Assembly (NCBI RefSeq): GCF_003573695.1
Contig: NC_039364.1
Span: 237,812,777 to 237,876,776 of the forward strand
Direction of reading: 5' to 3'
DNA from: Papaver somniferum
Lineage: Eukaryota; Streptophyta; Magnoliopsida; Ranunculales; Papaveraceae
Length of the DNA: 64,000 nt
The notes below the pieces were generated by a model. The model had not been told where the DNA came from and did no database searches. It worked only from the letters and a program-made list of their open reading frames with translations. The translations under genes and the position numbers were made by a program. This document shows positions 23,259 through 36,010 of this stretch, in pieces (the stretch's first letter is position 1; each line of letters starts with the position of its first letter).

Positions 23259-23904
23259 ATGGAGAAATCTTGTAGTTTGTTGATTCATTTCAAAAAGGGA
23301 ACACCAGCACTAGCTAATGAAATCAAAGAAGCATCAGCAGGAAACGATGTTGTTGCAATGGTCGAAGCAATGAAAAAAGCAGTAATATGAATGTGCTGGA
23401 ACCCTTTTTCATTTTCATCTGCACCAACGGCTATCAGGGCTGCTGCCAACTTCTACAATCTGAAAGTGATAACAGTGTCAAGCTTATTGTGCTTGATCGA
23501 TGGAATGAGCTCAAAACTTCTCACATAGAGCTTATGGTTGATATGATAGTGGATGTGCTTAAGGCACTTGCAAGCCCTAATCTTAGGGTTGCAATTACTA
23601 GGCCCTCAGACACATTTTACCAGATACGTGCGCAAGTTTTTTGTGTTCTTGTGCTCTCTGGATCACTGAAGAGTACTGTCTCCCGCTCTCTGAAGTTGAG
23701 AGTGGGCTTGCTACCAGTAAGCAATGTCTAGGGGACCTGCCTTTTTTCGCAGTGAATGAAGAAGGAAATGGCGCAGATACTTCAAAAGTAAATTCCATCA
23801 CTGTACTTTCTAGGATACCTGGAATTCTTGCTGATGGTACCTATGCTACTCAGAGTGCTGCCTCGGGAACTGCCATATCTCCTCCTACTCATTTGACCAA
23901 ATAA
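23259..23904 (+). pseudogene. Coatomer subunit beta (beta-COP) pseudogene
   Basis: Beta-COP is a COPI vesicle-coat subunit acting at the Golgi. The relic starts with ATG at 23259 (MEKSCSLLIHFKKGTPALAN, then NEIKEASAGNDVVAMVEAMK), matching the known beta-COP N-terminus, and stops after about 43 codons. Further blocks jump along the protein in changing frames: VKLIVLDRWNELKTSH (about 23490-23540), VLKALASPNL, DTFYQIRA, CSCALWITEEYCLPLSEVES, ILADGTYATQSAASGTAIS (about 23828-23880). The real protein is about 950 residues; here large internal parts are missing. A T-rich tract ending TTTTGTAG directly before the ATG looks like the end of a 5'-UTR intron, so this may be a rearranged genomic fragment and not a processed retrocopy. 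Confidence 0.8.
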
Positions 23905-24633
23905 GTTGCACATATTGATAAAAAATCAAGAGAACAATATGAAATGAGAATCAAGAGTCAAGTTCAGGTTATAGAAGAAGTATGACCACATGAAGCATTG
24001 CACAACAAGTATTTTTGGTTGAAGAGGCAGCGTATATTTGGTGCCCAGTTTCAACTCCAGTTTTCTCTCAAGACTCGTTTGGATCTTAAACAGGTAATCC
24101 TCTTATATCTTTTCAGCTCCATTCATTTATGACCTCATTTGATTTCTTCACCATTATTTAAATCGGTAGCTTTGTTCGTCTATTATCGACATTTTAGGGT
24201 TCAACTGACATAGTTTTAGTTAGCCAAGATGAAATAGGGCTGGGAATCAAAGTTGTATGGAGAGAACAGGCTTTTTATAGACTAATTCATCCAATTATTA
24301 TTAGCTGAAAATCTCTTTTGTGTTTTGATGTAAGCTGTAGTTCTGTCACCGGAACCGGTAATCATAGAAATCTTGGATTCAAGGACTTGATTTGAAACTT
24401 GGTTCTTGAGATAGACAGGACTGAGTGAAGTGTTATTAATTGTATTCTGAGTCTTCTGACCCTTTTTGAGTGGAATTGCATATGTGAGAGCCAATGACTT
24501 TGACTTGTTCAATTTGTAACCGCGGCTGCGTATAGCATACTGTACATTATAACACCTAACATTATTCATGAGTTAGTTCATCATGGTCATCAGATCTTTG
24601 ATTTCCTTCTTTCTACCATAAGCTTGCCAACTC
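23905..24633. other. 5' flank of receptor kinase copy B
   Basis: Non-coding. 24020-24350 repeats the spacer motif seen at 20.9 and 22.2 kb. 24478-24633 matches copy A 5800-6535 apart from the 583-bp MITE there, and 24552 is the empty site. It presumably contains the promoter, but no TATA box can be assigned with confidence. Confidence 0.5.
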
Positions 24634-27600
24634 ATGATGGAGGTTATTGGAGGATCGTCATCAGTTCATCATGGTTGTATGCTTTACTTTTATGTTTCTG
24701 TGGTGTTGTTGATTATTGGATGTGGTTTCTTTGATCTTGCTCTTTCTCAGCGGTTACCAGATGTCGAAGGTACACATATGACTTCTTTTTCTCTACAAAC
24801 AGATACTTTCAGTTACACTTGTTAAGTAAGAACATCAACATAGTAATAGTATTATGCATGGACGCTAATTAATTAATCTCTACATCTACAGTCAAGGCTC
24901 TAACAGAAATAGCAAAGACGTTAGGAAAGCAAGGCTGGGACTTTGCTAAATTGGATCCATGTAATGCTACCGAGGGTATTAACTGTACTTGCACTTTCTC
25001 TGGCAACACTGTCTGCCATGTTACAGGAATGTAAGTTTGATCACTAAAAAGAACAGCACATGACTTAGTTTTTGTGACACAATTATACATCCACACCCAA
25101 GTTTTACACAATGATGTTGGTGTGATTGGTTATACTAACTGTCCAAAACCCAATGTATAAACTATAGACTAACCCTTGTGGGCTTATTATCCTTAGATTT
25201 GTTTTTCCAATGCATTTTAGAACAAGAACTACGGGAAGTAGTAGCTCCTCCATATTGAAGTAGTTTGACCAAAAAGATGCTAATATTGGAGGAGTAACTC
25301 CTCTAAAAATCCCTATTGAATTTGATTTCTACATGAATGCTGTCTCACCTTCTTTCTTTTCTTTCTGGTCCTTTTCTAGCCTAGACTCTCTTTTTTTTTT
25401 TTTTTTTCCTTTTTTTCAATACTCAATCGCTATAGTACCCAAACTAAACTTTAACCTCTTAACTATTTGGCTTTGAATGAGATAGTGTTAACCCATAGGC
25501 CTTGCTCTCAGCGTCGCCAAATAGTGCCTCTTTTTCCGCAGATTTTTGGGGTTCCCTGAATACCAGCACCACCACAGGTGTTGCCTATAGTTAGGGGCTT
25601 CCTGTGAATAGGTTTAACCGCTTAACAGGCTTTGAATTTAAGCTAGTGTACCTCTTGTTTTTATACACTGATTTGAAATGCTTTAATTTTTTGGGTTGGC
25701 TTGTGTAGAGTGCTTAATGAACAGAGCTTACCGGGCACATTACCTCCAGAGCTTGTCAAGCTTCCTTACCTCCAAGTAATGTAAGACTGATCAACACTTT
25801 GGTCTTCTCTATCGCTTCATTAAAATACCACTGTATTAGGCTTTCTAATTTCTCAACTGATATAATTACAACCTTCTTTTTTTTTTTTTTGTTTTATTTC
25901 TTTAGTAACCTTGACCGTAACTACCTCAATGGTTCAATCCCGCTAGTATGGGGTTCTATGAAGTTGGTGACCATGTAAGAATATATATACTCACTCTATT
26001 CTCCCGTAAGAATAACAAAATTTTCAAATCAGTTGTTATGTTCCAACATTAATAGTCTAATAGAGAGTGAAACAAATAAATGCAGCTCTCTCTTTGGGAA
26101 TCAATTATCTGGCCAACTCCCTGAAGAGATAGGAAATATCACTACTCTAAAAAATTTGTAAGTTCTCTTGTTGATTGCATCTTGTGCATTCAATATTTAA
26201 TTATTGTTTCCTGATGTTTACTTTTTAGAGTTTTGGAAACCAATCAACTCTCCGGGCATCTTCCTAAAAAGCTCGGAGATATCGTAGGCATAAACCGCAT
26301 GTAAGTATTTTAATGCATATTGTTGTTCACTTTCTTGAAATTTCACAACTCCAGAGGAATTTGTATTTTAGCTCTTTGCTCTTTGTAATTGTAGATTGCT
26401 TAGCTCGAATAATTTTACTGGGGAAGTGCCACAAACTTTTTATAAGTTAACAAACCTGACAACCTTGTAAGATTCATAAGTATGAGAGGTATCTTCATTT
26501 AATTGATTGAACACCTTTTGCATATATAGTTTATATATATATAATGGCATTTGGAATTGTGATGCAGCCGAATAAGTGACAATCAGTTCACCGGAAAGAT
26601 ACCTGGCTTTATAAAGAATTGGACCAACCTTACAAGGCTGTGAGATTTTCCACCTATTGAGTTAGTTTATCTATGATCGACTACTTCTCTTTGTTCTCGC
26701 TTTATCATTTCTAATATCTTTAATAATACTTGCAGAGAGATTCAAGCAAGTGGTTTGGAAGGACCAATTCCGTCCGACATCTTTGCCTTGGAGAAATTAT
26801 CAACTTTGTTAGTTATTTTAAGACTTTTTTATTTTATTTTTCTGAGATGTTGTCGGCCTGCTTTTTCTTGGTATCGAGTAGTTCATGCATAAATTAGGAA
26901 AAATGTGAAAACCTTCATCTATTAAGGAACTAAAAATAAACCCTCAAGTTTCAACTAAACAAGAACCGAGGGAGTATTAAGTTTATCTAGCAGTACCACT
27001 ATCACCAGGTTGTTTTAAATGTCTTACTCAACATCTTAATGCAGGAGGATTAGTGACTTAAACGGTGAAAATGGTCCTTTCCCACCACTTGGTAACTTGA
27101 AAAGGCTGAACATACTGTGAGTTGAATATGTTGATTATTCCATTTATATGTACTTCTTTCGTTTTTATTTTACTTACCATAAACATAAATCAGTCATATC
27201 TTATGATCAATATTTTCTTTTATCTGGTTGTGTTTAGTATTTTAAGGAGTTGCAATATTAACGGAACACTTCCGACTTACTTTGGCAGTATGGAAAGGCT
27301 CAAGTCCTTGTGAGTTCACTTACCTTTTCTTTACTTTTCCTTTAACAATGAAATAATAGTAAACTCTTGTTTGTTGGTTTGAGTGTCTACCAGCCGACCG
27401 TGTCTGAGAAAAGAAAACTATTGATAGAAATCAATTTTTTTCAATTTTTTTTGACAGAAAAGGTTAAGATTTTATTAAGTAGAAAAAAAAAGAAAAACGA
27501 AGGAAAATGCACAGTTAAGTACAGCAATATGAAGTAACAAAAGGTAAAATCATAGAAATACCAAAAAGAATAAAAGCAGCTGTCCCAAACCAACTAACAA

Positions 27601-30600
27601 AAGCCAACAACCCCTACAGCTACAGGACCAACTCGTATATTTTTTCTTGGCAAGAATGGGCTTCCAACTCAAAACTAATTGACAATGAGTCAATGACCAG
27701 AGTGGCCCTTTCATGTTACATTTTGTATTTAGGCTAGAGGTTTGGTCTGTGTGGGACTTTAATTAATCCCCAACATAATTTAGCTAAGTTTCAGACAACA
27801 TTTTGGGTTTGTGTAACTGATTCTTTAAAAGCCTATTGGTGACGGCACAACTTTCTGGTAGTAACTACAAGCTTAGAGCATCTGCAACGGATCCTCATGA
27901 TCTTTCCTATATATGTGGATGCTTACTAATAACATCCTTCGCTGATTTGTAATCAGATTTTTCTTAACTTTAGAAAGTCCCAAAAAACTATCTCCTACGG
28001 TATAATTTTGAGAGAAAGTGGTAGTACAGTTGCCATGCCTTAGCTGGGAAGTGGTTTTATTTTTGGAAAACACAGATGTTATTGATGACATGGATTGTTT
28101 AAATTCTCTAAGAGATCCTCTGGAACAAGAGGATGAGCTAGAGGATGTATATTCAAATATATCACGAACGCATCGTTTTCACATTCTTTCTTTAAGTTTC
28201 CGTTGGAGATAAATTTTAGAAAAAGTAGAATAAATCCTATGTCGCCAAAAATAAATCTGGAAATTGAGGACACAATTCATTGTCAATATACATTACTGTT
28301 TCATTACTGTTTTCTTCTAACGCTCTTTATTGCTGTATTGTTGCCTCTCTTTGCAGAGATCTCAGCTTTAACAAACTTTCAGGAGAAATTCCGAACAACT
28401 TCATCAATCCTTCTGCAGTTTTTTTTCTGTAAGAGATTTTATTTTTTTATTAAATTCTCAATTCTTCTCACAAAATAAAATAATTATGGGGATATAAAAT
28501 ATGCATGCAATGAATTGACTTCCAATTAGGTACTTAACCGGAAACTTGCTGACTGGGCCTCTACCGAGTTGGATGCTTGGAAAAGTAAAGAGTATGTAAG
28601 TTCCATTTCCTTGATGCTTAATCATTTGAGTTCATATTGGCGGCCATTTTATATGTTCACATTTTAACGTGTGTCTACATAGTCAACAGGTATATATATT
28701 CTGCCGATGGAAATACTAGTTGCATCTTTTCCTGTATTTTCAACTAGAAATTCCTCTAGTACTGTTCTTCCGGCGGTTATAGGTCAACAAAAAGTTGTTG
28801 ATGTGTATGACTTTTACACTTTTTTCTTTTTTTTTTCTATTAGGAATTTAGCGCTGACGAGTTTCGAAACCCCAATAATTTTACCACTGCACCTCACACC
28901 AGCTTTCTAAGTTTTGACTTACTTTTACACTAATGCAGTGTTGTAACAAAGTCTCGTGTGTGGATTAGCATATACGAAACATTTTATAACCTTATTATAT
29001 GTTTCACTCTTCACATATAGTGATCTTTCATACAACAATTTCACATTGGAGAACTCGTGGGGTTGTCAACTGAACCGTACTATGTAAGAAAAATTTCTAT
29101 CACATACTTTTTGCACTTAGCTGGATTATTTAATTGAACATACTTTTGAGGGATTTTTTTTTTAAAATTTATTGGACAGAAATTTATTTGGAAGCTCTTC
29201 CATAAGAAACAACTCGTAAGTTTTCATTCATTCTTTCCAAGAAATTTGCATTATCAATAAATAGAAATGATCTCGCAATCTTAACATGCTCTCTCAAACA
29301 TTGTGTTGTTTGCATAAATGAAGGAATGGCGTACCAAAATGCTTGAAGACCCTTGTTTGTGATCAACCGGGTAGTTAAATACAAATCACTTGAAACATTA
29401 AGAACATAAGACATTGTTGGTTATGTTCACATTTTTGTATACGCTTTTCCAGATCGTCATGCGTTCAATATCAACTGCGGTGGAGAAAGTTTTCGTATGA
29501 ATGGAAGTAATGATGGCAACTACGATGCCGATCAGAGTGCAGAGGGCTCTTCAAACTTTTACCACCACGGAACTAACAATTGGGCATTAAGTACCACTGG
29601 TGATTTCATGGACAATGATGACGATGGTGACAGTCTTATAGCTGGAATTCCAAAATCATCTCTCTCGGGTTCAGAATTATACATGACAGCGCGCAAATCT
29701 CCTCTATCTCTAACTTATTATGGGTTTTGTTTGATCAATGGGAATTATACTGTGAACCTCCACTTTGCTGAGATAGAATTCCCAAATGATAAATCACAAG
29801 ACAGTCTTGGGAGGCGTGTATTTGATGTCTACATTCAGGTAGCTAATACCATTCTGAAAGTTTCTTTTCCCCTTCATATAACATAAGAAATTATTTATTT
29901 AAATTGATAGCCATTGCAGGGAAAGCTTAAGTTGAAGGATTACGATATTGTGAAAGAAGCGGGTGGAGCTCGCCAGGCAGTCACTAGAACATTCAATGAG
30001 TCTGTTACTAGTAATTCCTTGGAAATTCGGTTTTACTGGGCTGGAAAAGGCACACAAAGGATCCCTGATGCCGGAATCTATGGTCCTCTTGTTTCAGCTA
30101 TTTCTGTACTCAATCCTGGTACTATGTTTTTCTCTTTATTATCTATGCACCCTTTTTCTTACCTTCGCCGTACAAACAAGCTCAGATCTGCGTAGTTGCT
30201 GCATGCTTGAGTATGTGGGAACTAGCGAACCAAATGATTTGCATTTATATCTAATAATGTCGCATCTTTTTTTTTAGATTTTGTTCCTCTTCCTTCAAGC
30301 ACTCGTGGAAAAAACATCTCTGTAGGTGCTGTGGCGGGAATTGTCGTTGGTGCATTATGTATCTTTTTTCTGGCAGGTGCTCTCTGGTGGAAGGTATATT
30401 TGGGGAGAAGAAATGCAATAGATAAAGGTAAAACATCTACTTTTATCTATAGTTATGCCAAAACACTAACAAAAGCCAAACACCAATGGGAATTACCATT
30501 TGAACTGTCGTACCCAAGTCATGTCTTTATCCAGTGATGAAGCCTGAATTTTTCGTCGAGGGGACAAGTATGTATAGTGAAAATAGTACTATCTTATAAA

Positions 30601-32453
30601 ATGGCGGCCTCAAGCTGCGAAATTTGTTTAGGTGTTTTCTTCCTTTTATTTGCTGGTTGTAAAATGTTTTAATTTAAAATCTGTGACATTGTCTATTTTG
30701 TTTCCACAAAATTTTGATAGTTATGTAGGATCTTACACTATCCAAGCTTATTAATAGCATTTTCTGAAACAATTTATGATATTTAGCTAGAAACTTATAC
30801 AACTAGGACTAACCTATCAAAATATGAGGGGACAATTTTAGAAAAACCTAATTATCTAAGCCCAATTTAGTCACTGAGGACTTTATCGGTATCATTTGTT
30901 TTGTGTATCTTCTCTTTAACTCCATAGACACTTAACGATGAACTTTTCTTCTGTACTGATTTGTATTTGATAGAACTAAGAGGTTTGGACCTAAACACTA
31001 ATTCCTTCACGTTGAGGCAAATAAAAGCTGCAACAAACAACTTTGCTGCAGAAAACAAGATTGGTGAAGGTGGTTTTGGACCTGTTTATAAGGTAAAGGT
31101 ATCTACATCCAGAGCTTTGGTCGTACTCCCATCATCTAGCTACCAGTGATATACTTACATGGATCTCTTATTAACAAATGCAGGGATATCTGTTAGATGG
31201 TACTATAATTGCTGTTAAACAACTATCTGCCAAATCTAAGCAAGGAAATCGTGAATTTATAAACGAGATAGGCATGATTTCTGGCCTACGACACCCTAAT
31301 CTTGCAAAGCTTTATGGATGCTGTATTGAAAGAAATCAGTTGCTTCTTATTTATGAATACATGGAAAATAATTGCCTTTCCCGTGCATTGTTTGGTGAGT
31401 ACTTTAGCACATTTTGTTTTCTAATATCTTCTATGCTGCATTTAATGCATTTTTGGTTGATTGCATATTATAGAAGAAGAAAAGGTCCAACTGAAGCTTG
31501 ATTGGCCAACAAGGCAGAAGATTTGTATAGGAATAGCCAGAGGCCTAACTTATCTGCACGAAGAATCAAGGCTGAAGATTGTTCACAGAGATATCAAGGG
31601 TACTAACGTGCTTCTTGACAAGGATCTTAACCCAAAGATTTCTGACTTTGGTCTGGCAAAACTGGATGAGGAAGATGACACGCATATCAGCACTCGAATT
31701 GCAGGTACTCGGTAAGTTTGCATCATTTCGTCATTTGATTTTTGATTGCTAAACACTAGAAGTCCAGTTTGCTTTATCCTAGTTAAACATATATGGGTGT
31801 GTAATCTGTGCTTTTCAGTGGTTACATGGCACCAGAGTATGCATTGAGAGGCTATCTGACAGATAAAGCAGACGTTTACAGTTTTGGAGTTGTTGCGTTA
31901 GAAATTGTTAGTGGGAAGAGCAATATAACCTATCGCGCAAAACAAGAGTGTTTTTATCTTCTTGATTGGGTATATTAATTATAAAATCTCTAAAGTTTTG
32001 ATATTTGCTTATCAGATTATTGTGATTTGATTTCTTAAAGGGCTAAGCTTGTAATTATTTTTATCGGTATGCTCTTCTACTCAGGCTTTAATTCTCCAGG
32101 AGAATGGAAATTTGATGGAGTTGGTTGATCCGAAATTGGAGTCTGAGTTCGAGGAGGAAGAGGTTTTACGGATGATTAATATAGCTTTCATGTGCACCCA
32201 CACATCTCCAATATTAAGGCCTAAGATGTCTTCAGTGGTCAGCATGCTTGAAAGTCGAACTCCTGTCGGAGAATTCATTTCGAATTCAAGAAGTGAATCT
32301 AGCAATGATTTGAATTTCAAACCGGTTAGAGATCATCATTATAGCCAAACACTGAGTATTTCTAAGGATACCCCATTCTCAGAATCCTCAACATCTGCTA
32401 CTGATCTTTATCCACTCATTAACGAATCAGAGTACTGGATTAACAGAGATTAG
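24634..32453 (+). CDS. LRR receptor-like kinase with malectin domain, copy B (intact)
   Basis: Probable LRR VIII-2 receptor-like serine/threonine kinase (Arabidopsis At1g53430/At1g07650 type) of the plasma membrane. I read 24 exons: 24634-24769, 24892-25030, 25709-25780, 25906-25974, 26086-26157, 26229-26300, 26395-26466, 26568-26639, 26736-26807, 27045-27116, 27238-27309, 28357-28428, 28530-28595, 29021-29083, 29180-29215, 29324-29370, 29453-29838, 29920-30118, 30278-30427, 30974-31092, 31184-31394, 31474-31711, 31819-31969, 32085-32453. All junctions are GT-AG and phases agree, giving 1008 residues. Order: signal peptide (ends about residue 39); N-terminal cap; LRRs (about 92-385), nearly one 72-nt exon per repeat; CLKTLVC linker; malectin domain (about 402-596); membrane helix (about 610-630); kinase with [15 protein letters not shown] (about 698), HRDIK (about 796), DFG (about 814), APE. 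All key residues are present. The ligand is unknown. The 47-nt exon at 29324 is inferred from phase and the copy A match. Confidence 0.92.
27440..28220. repeat. Intronic retroposon-like and MITE-like remnants in copy B
   Basis: The intron between the LRR exons ending 27309 and starting 28357 holds a minus-oriented retroposon-like tail (about 27440-27680) and a MITE-like stretch. The latter starts GAGCATCTGCAACGGATCC (about 27876) and ends near CCGTTGGAGATAAATTTTA (about 28202-28220). Copy A shares both, but lacks about 150 bp found here at 27726-27875. Confidence 0.45.
30532..30880. mobile_element. hAT-like MITE in receptor kinase intron
   Basis: A 349-bp insertion in the intron before the first kinase exon. 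Its left end, CAGTGATGAAGCCTG, recalls hAT elements that begin CAGTGGCGGAGCC, and CACTG lies near the right end. CTTTATC occurs on both sides (30525-30531 and 30881-30887). Copy A (about 15873) has an uninterrupted site. A hAT element should duplicate 8 bp; only 7 match here, so the superfamily is tentative. Confidence 0.65.
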
Positions 32454-33511
32454 AGAAGTTTTACAACCTATATTATTCCAAGTCATCGTATAATAAGAGT
32501 TGATGGAGTTTACAGATGTGTTTAAATGTATAAAATGCCTATTCGGAGTTTATCTGTATTATGTCCAACTTTTCAGTTTCCGCCTTGAATTATAAATAAT
32601 AATCTGTCTACTGTGTTGGAGGATTTTCATAAAATTACATATATCAGTACTATCGTGGAACTAAGTTTCCGTTGGTGCTACTGCAAAAATAAGGTACAGT
32701 GCTGGCAAGTGGCAACCAATACTCATATTTACTATGCAGGAAAAACTATTCCTTGGGGGGATCATGAGAGAAACTTGCACTCAAGTCCTTGAAGGAGCAA
32801 TACGGTAAAATTGTTGTAATAAACGTCTGTAGCTGGACCTGTTTCAAAGGATTCTAGTCAATTGGAAAGCAAAATGATATATTTACGTTTTATATTTGCA
32901 TCATACTTGCCAAAAAGCTGGGAAAAAGCAAATCTGGCAAAATCTGGAGAAAAGCTGCTGAAAAAAGAGAAATATGCATTCTACAGATTTCATATAAGCA
33001 AATAAGCATCCAGATTCTAAACCGCATAGTAAATAACTCTGAGAATCAATTACAGCCTAACCTTTCAAGTCTCAACCTGGTTACATTCACACAATGAACA
33101 ACATGACAAACAAATGACAACGGATCTTTGTGAGATGGAGTATAAACAATGAAAACAAGAGAGGGTTCCATTTTGTAAGACCGATACAGATGAAGGTTCA
33201 GGATAACAAAGACAAACAAATGGATAATGACAATTGTAAAATGAACAAGGGAAGATCAATGAGTTTTTGAGAGCAGATGAAGAAGAAAACATCGCCGCAA
33301 ATTGGGATCCGATTAAATTACAAAATGATATATTCCTACTGCACTAGTAAGCTAGAAAAGTGAAAAAAGTCTGCTAATACGGCAGCCCGCAAAAGTCTGA
33401 CATCGTCTTTCAAATGAACATAAAAATAAGGTAAAATCTAGAGAAAAGTTGCAGAATACAGAGAAATAAGCATTCTATAGATTTCAGATGAGCAAGCAAG
33501 CATCGAGATAT
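32454..33511. other. Spacer between receptor kinase B and F-box B
   Basis: 3' flank of the two convergent genes. It is alignable by eye with copy A at 17127-17650, with an extra segment around 32690-32940 and 33060-33430. No protein-coding signal. Confidence 0.5.
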
Positions 33512-35120
33512 CTAAAAGGAACATAACTTAATCGCACAATCTGCTGAAGCCCACTTATACTTCAATAACTGTTCCATAATCTTCTTATTGAAATCTTCAA
33601 CATCCTCTGCGGTATGTTTCTTCTTGTCTGAGTTTACGAAATGATCAGATGAAATTTCAATAATCACCGTCTGCAGAACCCTTGCATTCTGCAAAAATAG
33701 TTGAACCAAATCCAACTCCTTCAGTTGCCCATTATAGTATCGAAATTTGATGGACTTGAGGTGCATCAACAAGCAACGTGGCACTCCGTCTAATGTCAAA
33801 GCTTCATCATTAACTTTATCACGACAGACCTAAATATAATGCATACCAAAGAAATTTCATCAACTTGTCACCGATTAACGACATCATAAAAAAACAAGAA
33901 AAAATGATTTCATCAACTTGATACAAATTAACGACAACATAAAAACAAGAAAAAGATGTCAAGAAATTGGTGTATTCTTACCCCATTGAAGACGAGTGAC
34001 TCCAAATTTGGTGAGAACTGTAGAAAGGTGAATAATGGTTTAACTAGCTGAGTCTTGATAAAAGACACTTCCAAAGTGATCAAATTGAAGGTAGGAAACC
34101 TTGTACATAGAACACCTGCCAGCTCCAGTTTCTAATAATATAGCATACAACGCAAATCAAGTATCTAGATACAGAGAAACAACTTACCTAACTTGCTAGA
34201 AAAATATAATCAGCCAATCCAAAATAAGCAACCATACCTCAAAGACAAAATCCAATAACTTCAACAGGTTCACATTAGAGAGCTTCTCTACAAACTTCGG
34301 TATAACATCAACCTGGACACTTTCCTCAGTAAACATGCGGCTTATATCTGCATCCACTAGTGATGGAAAGCTCCCCACCACGAAATGTCGTGGTATATTT
34401 TGATAGACATTAGATTAGGTGCATCAATCATGATTTTGATATCCGACATACTACTATGCAAAGTAAAAATGAAGGTTAATGATTTCAGTGTAGATGATAT
34501 GATATTCAAATGATTCAAAAAACAATGTTTCAAACACAATTCTTCACGAACAGGACCGTTAGAAAAGAGTTGTTGGATATTCCGCTGCCTGTAAACCGAA
34601 ATATCTGATAGCTGAAGTATTTTAAGTCTTGGAAAAGATATAAATTGAGGAAGATTAAGATGCTGGCCACCATAAAGATCAATGTCTAACAACTTCAGTG
34701 ATTCACAAGTGTAAACGTCAACAGGGATAATACCCACATTTATGCCATTCCTATTGACGATGAGCTCTTCAACTCTACACTGAATTGCTGTAGTAATCCA
34801 AGCCTTTATCCTCCGGTCATCAAAGTACTGACCGTCACATGTGAGACAGAATTTCTTAATCTCTGACATGTTACGAAATGACAACACTCTGTCCACGAAA
34901 TCCATAAAGCTATAGGTAGAAGATTTGTTGCTTCAGTATCAGGAGATTTCCATTCACGAAAATCAAGAACAGGAACAGATATCCAGAGATTATTCCATCC
35001 TTTGGCCAAAACTGTTGTTGAAACAGCACATTTGGTAGGAAGCAAAGTGAGAATGTGACGAATTATGGGTTCAGGCAACCTGCTGATCCTATCCTCTCCC
35101 CCCACACCCTCCTCCTCCAT
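33512..35120 (-). pseudogene. F-box/LRR/FBD-type protein pseudogene, copy B
   Basis: The likely start is ATG at 35120 (MEEEGVGG). The F-box is RISRLPEPIIRHILTLLPTK followed by WNNLWISVPVLDFREW. Copy A has 23 bases between the codons for SPDTE and SS; this copy has 22 (about 34920-34945), so the frame shifts and stops. The LRR part continues in another frame (34905-34357: KKFCLTCDGQYFDDRRIKAW, LLDIDLYGGQHLNLPQFISF) and shifts again near 34380. A separate exon lies at about 33980-34125 (minus), and the C-terminal FBD-like exon is 33512-33799 (LLMHLKSIKFRYYNGQLKEL). At least two frameshifts make it non-functional. It is more complete in the middle and C-terminus than copy A. Confidence 0.82.
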
Positions 35121-35327
35121 TTTGTTTCTAAAAAGTAAACCAAGATTGGTTCGTTTAGAGTCAGAATACAGGAAACTAATCATGTTCAGACACATATATA
35201 CATGCTTCGTAAAGATTAGTGAAATCAATAGATTATAATGACATACGGGTTTGTTTGTATTTCCTGTTATCAATTCTGATTCACTATCCCTCAACATTCA
35301 TGGTGGTTATGTCCTCGTCCTATGAAG

Positions 35328-36010
35328 CAAGTAAGCAACCAAGAACAACTTTACAGTTAAAAGGATTTGTTGAACAAGTGTTTCTGGTAAACTAGTGAAG
35401 CACTAAGCAAACATACTAAAAGGGCACGTCCAGTTCAAAGCAGATAAGCTAAGTTTTTCCTGTCAGCTCCAACTGTTAAACCTAGACAGACACAACAAAT
35501 TAACATACTTGGCATTGAACTTAAAACAGTTTTATTCAACGATTCAAGTGCAAAGTAGATTTAACCCTAAAGATGATATGATTATCTATCAGTCATTTTC
35601 AACAATACACACATTTACTATTGCCCGACAATGAAGCAACCAAGAACAACTTTACAGTAAAAAGGATATGCCCAACAAGTGTTTCTGTTAAATAAGAAAA
35701 ACAGTAAGCAAATAGACTAAAAAGGGCATGTCCAGTTCAAAGCAGATAAACTGGTTATTTCCAGTTAGCTCCAACTATTAAATCTAGACAGATAGAAAAC
35801 CAAAATCACTGGGAATTGAACTTAAAACAGTTGTATTCTGCGATGAGCAAATCCCGTCTAACTTTACCCATAGAAACACCTCTAATTCTACCCATCTAAT
35901 CCCAAGTTATGAGCTCTTTAGTATAATTTGATTGAAGTGCAAAGTAATTTTAACTGAGATTCAGCTTTGAAACCCCAAAGATGATATGATTATCTATCAG
36001 TCATTTTCAA
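35328..36010. repeat. About 300-bp tandem duplication upstream of F-box B
   Basis: The stretch beginning AACCAAGAACAACTTTACAG at about 35337 recurs at about 35638, a period of about 301 bp. The second unit carries roughly 60 extra bases near 35870-35930. Copy A has a single copy (about 19185-19500). Confidence 0.8.

Noticed and set aside
28690..28790. Possible extra exon in receptor kinase B after an AG at 28689
   Set aside because: Skipping it lets exon 28530-28595 join 29021 in phase to give SIDLSYNNF, as expected for the family. The stretch is not conserved as coding in copy A.
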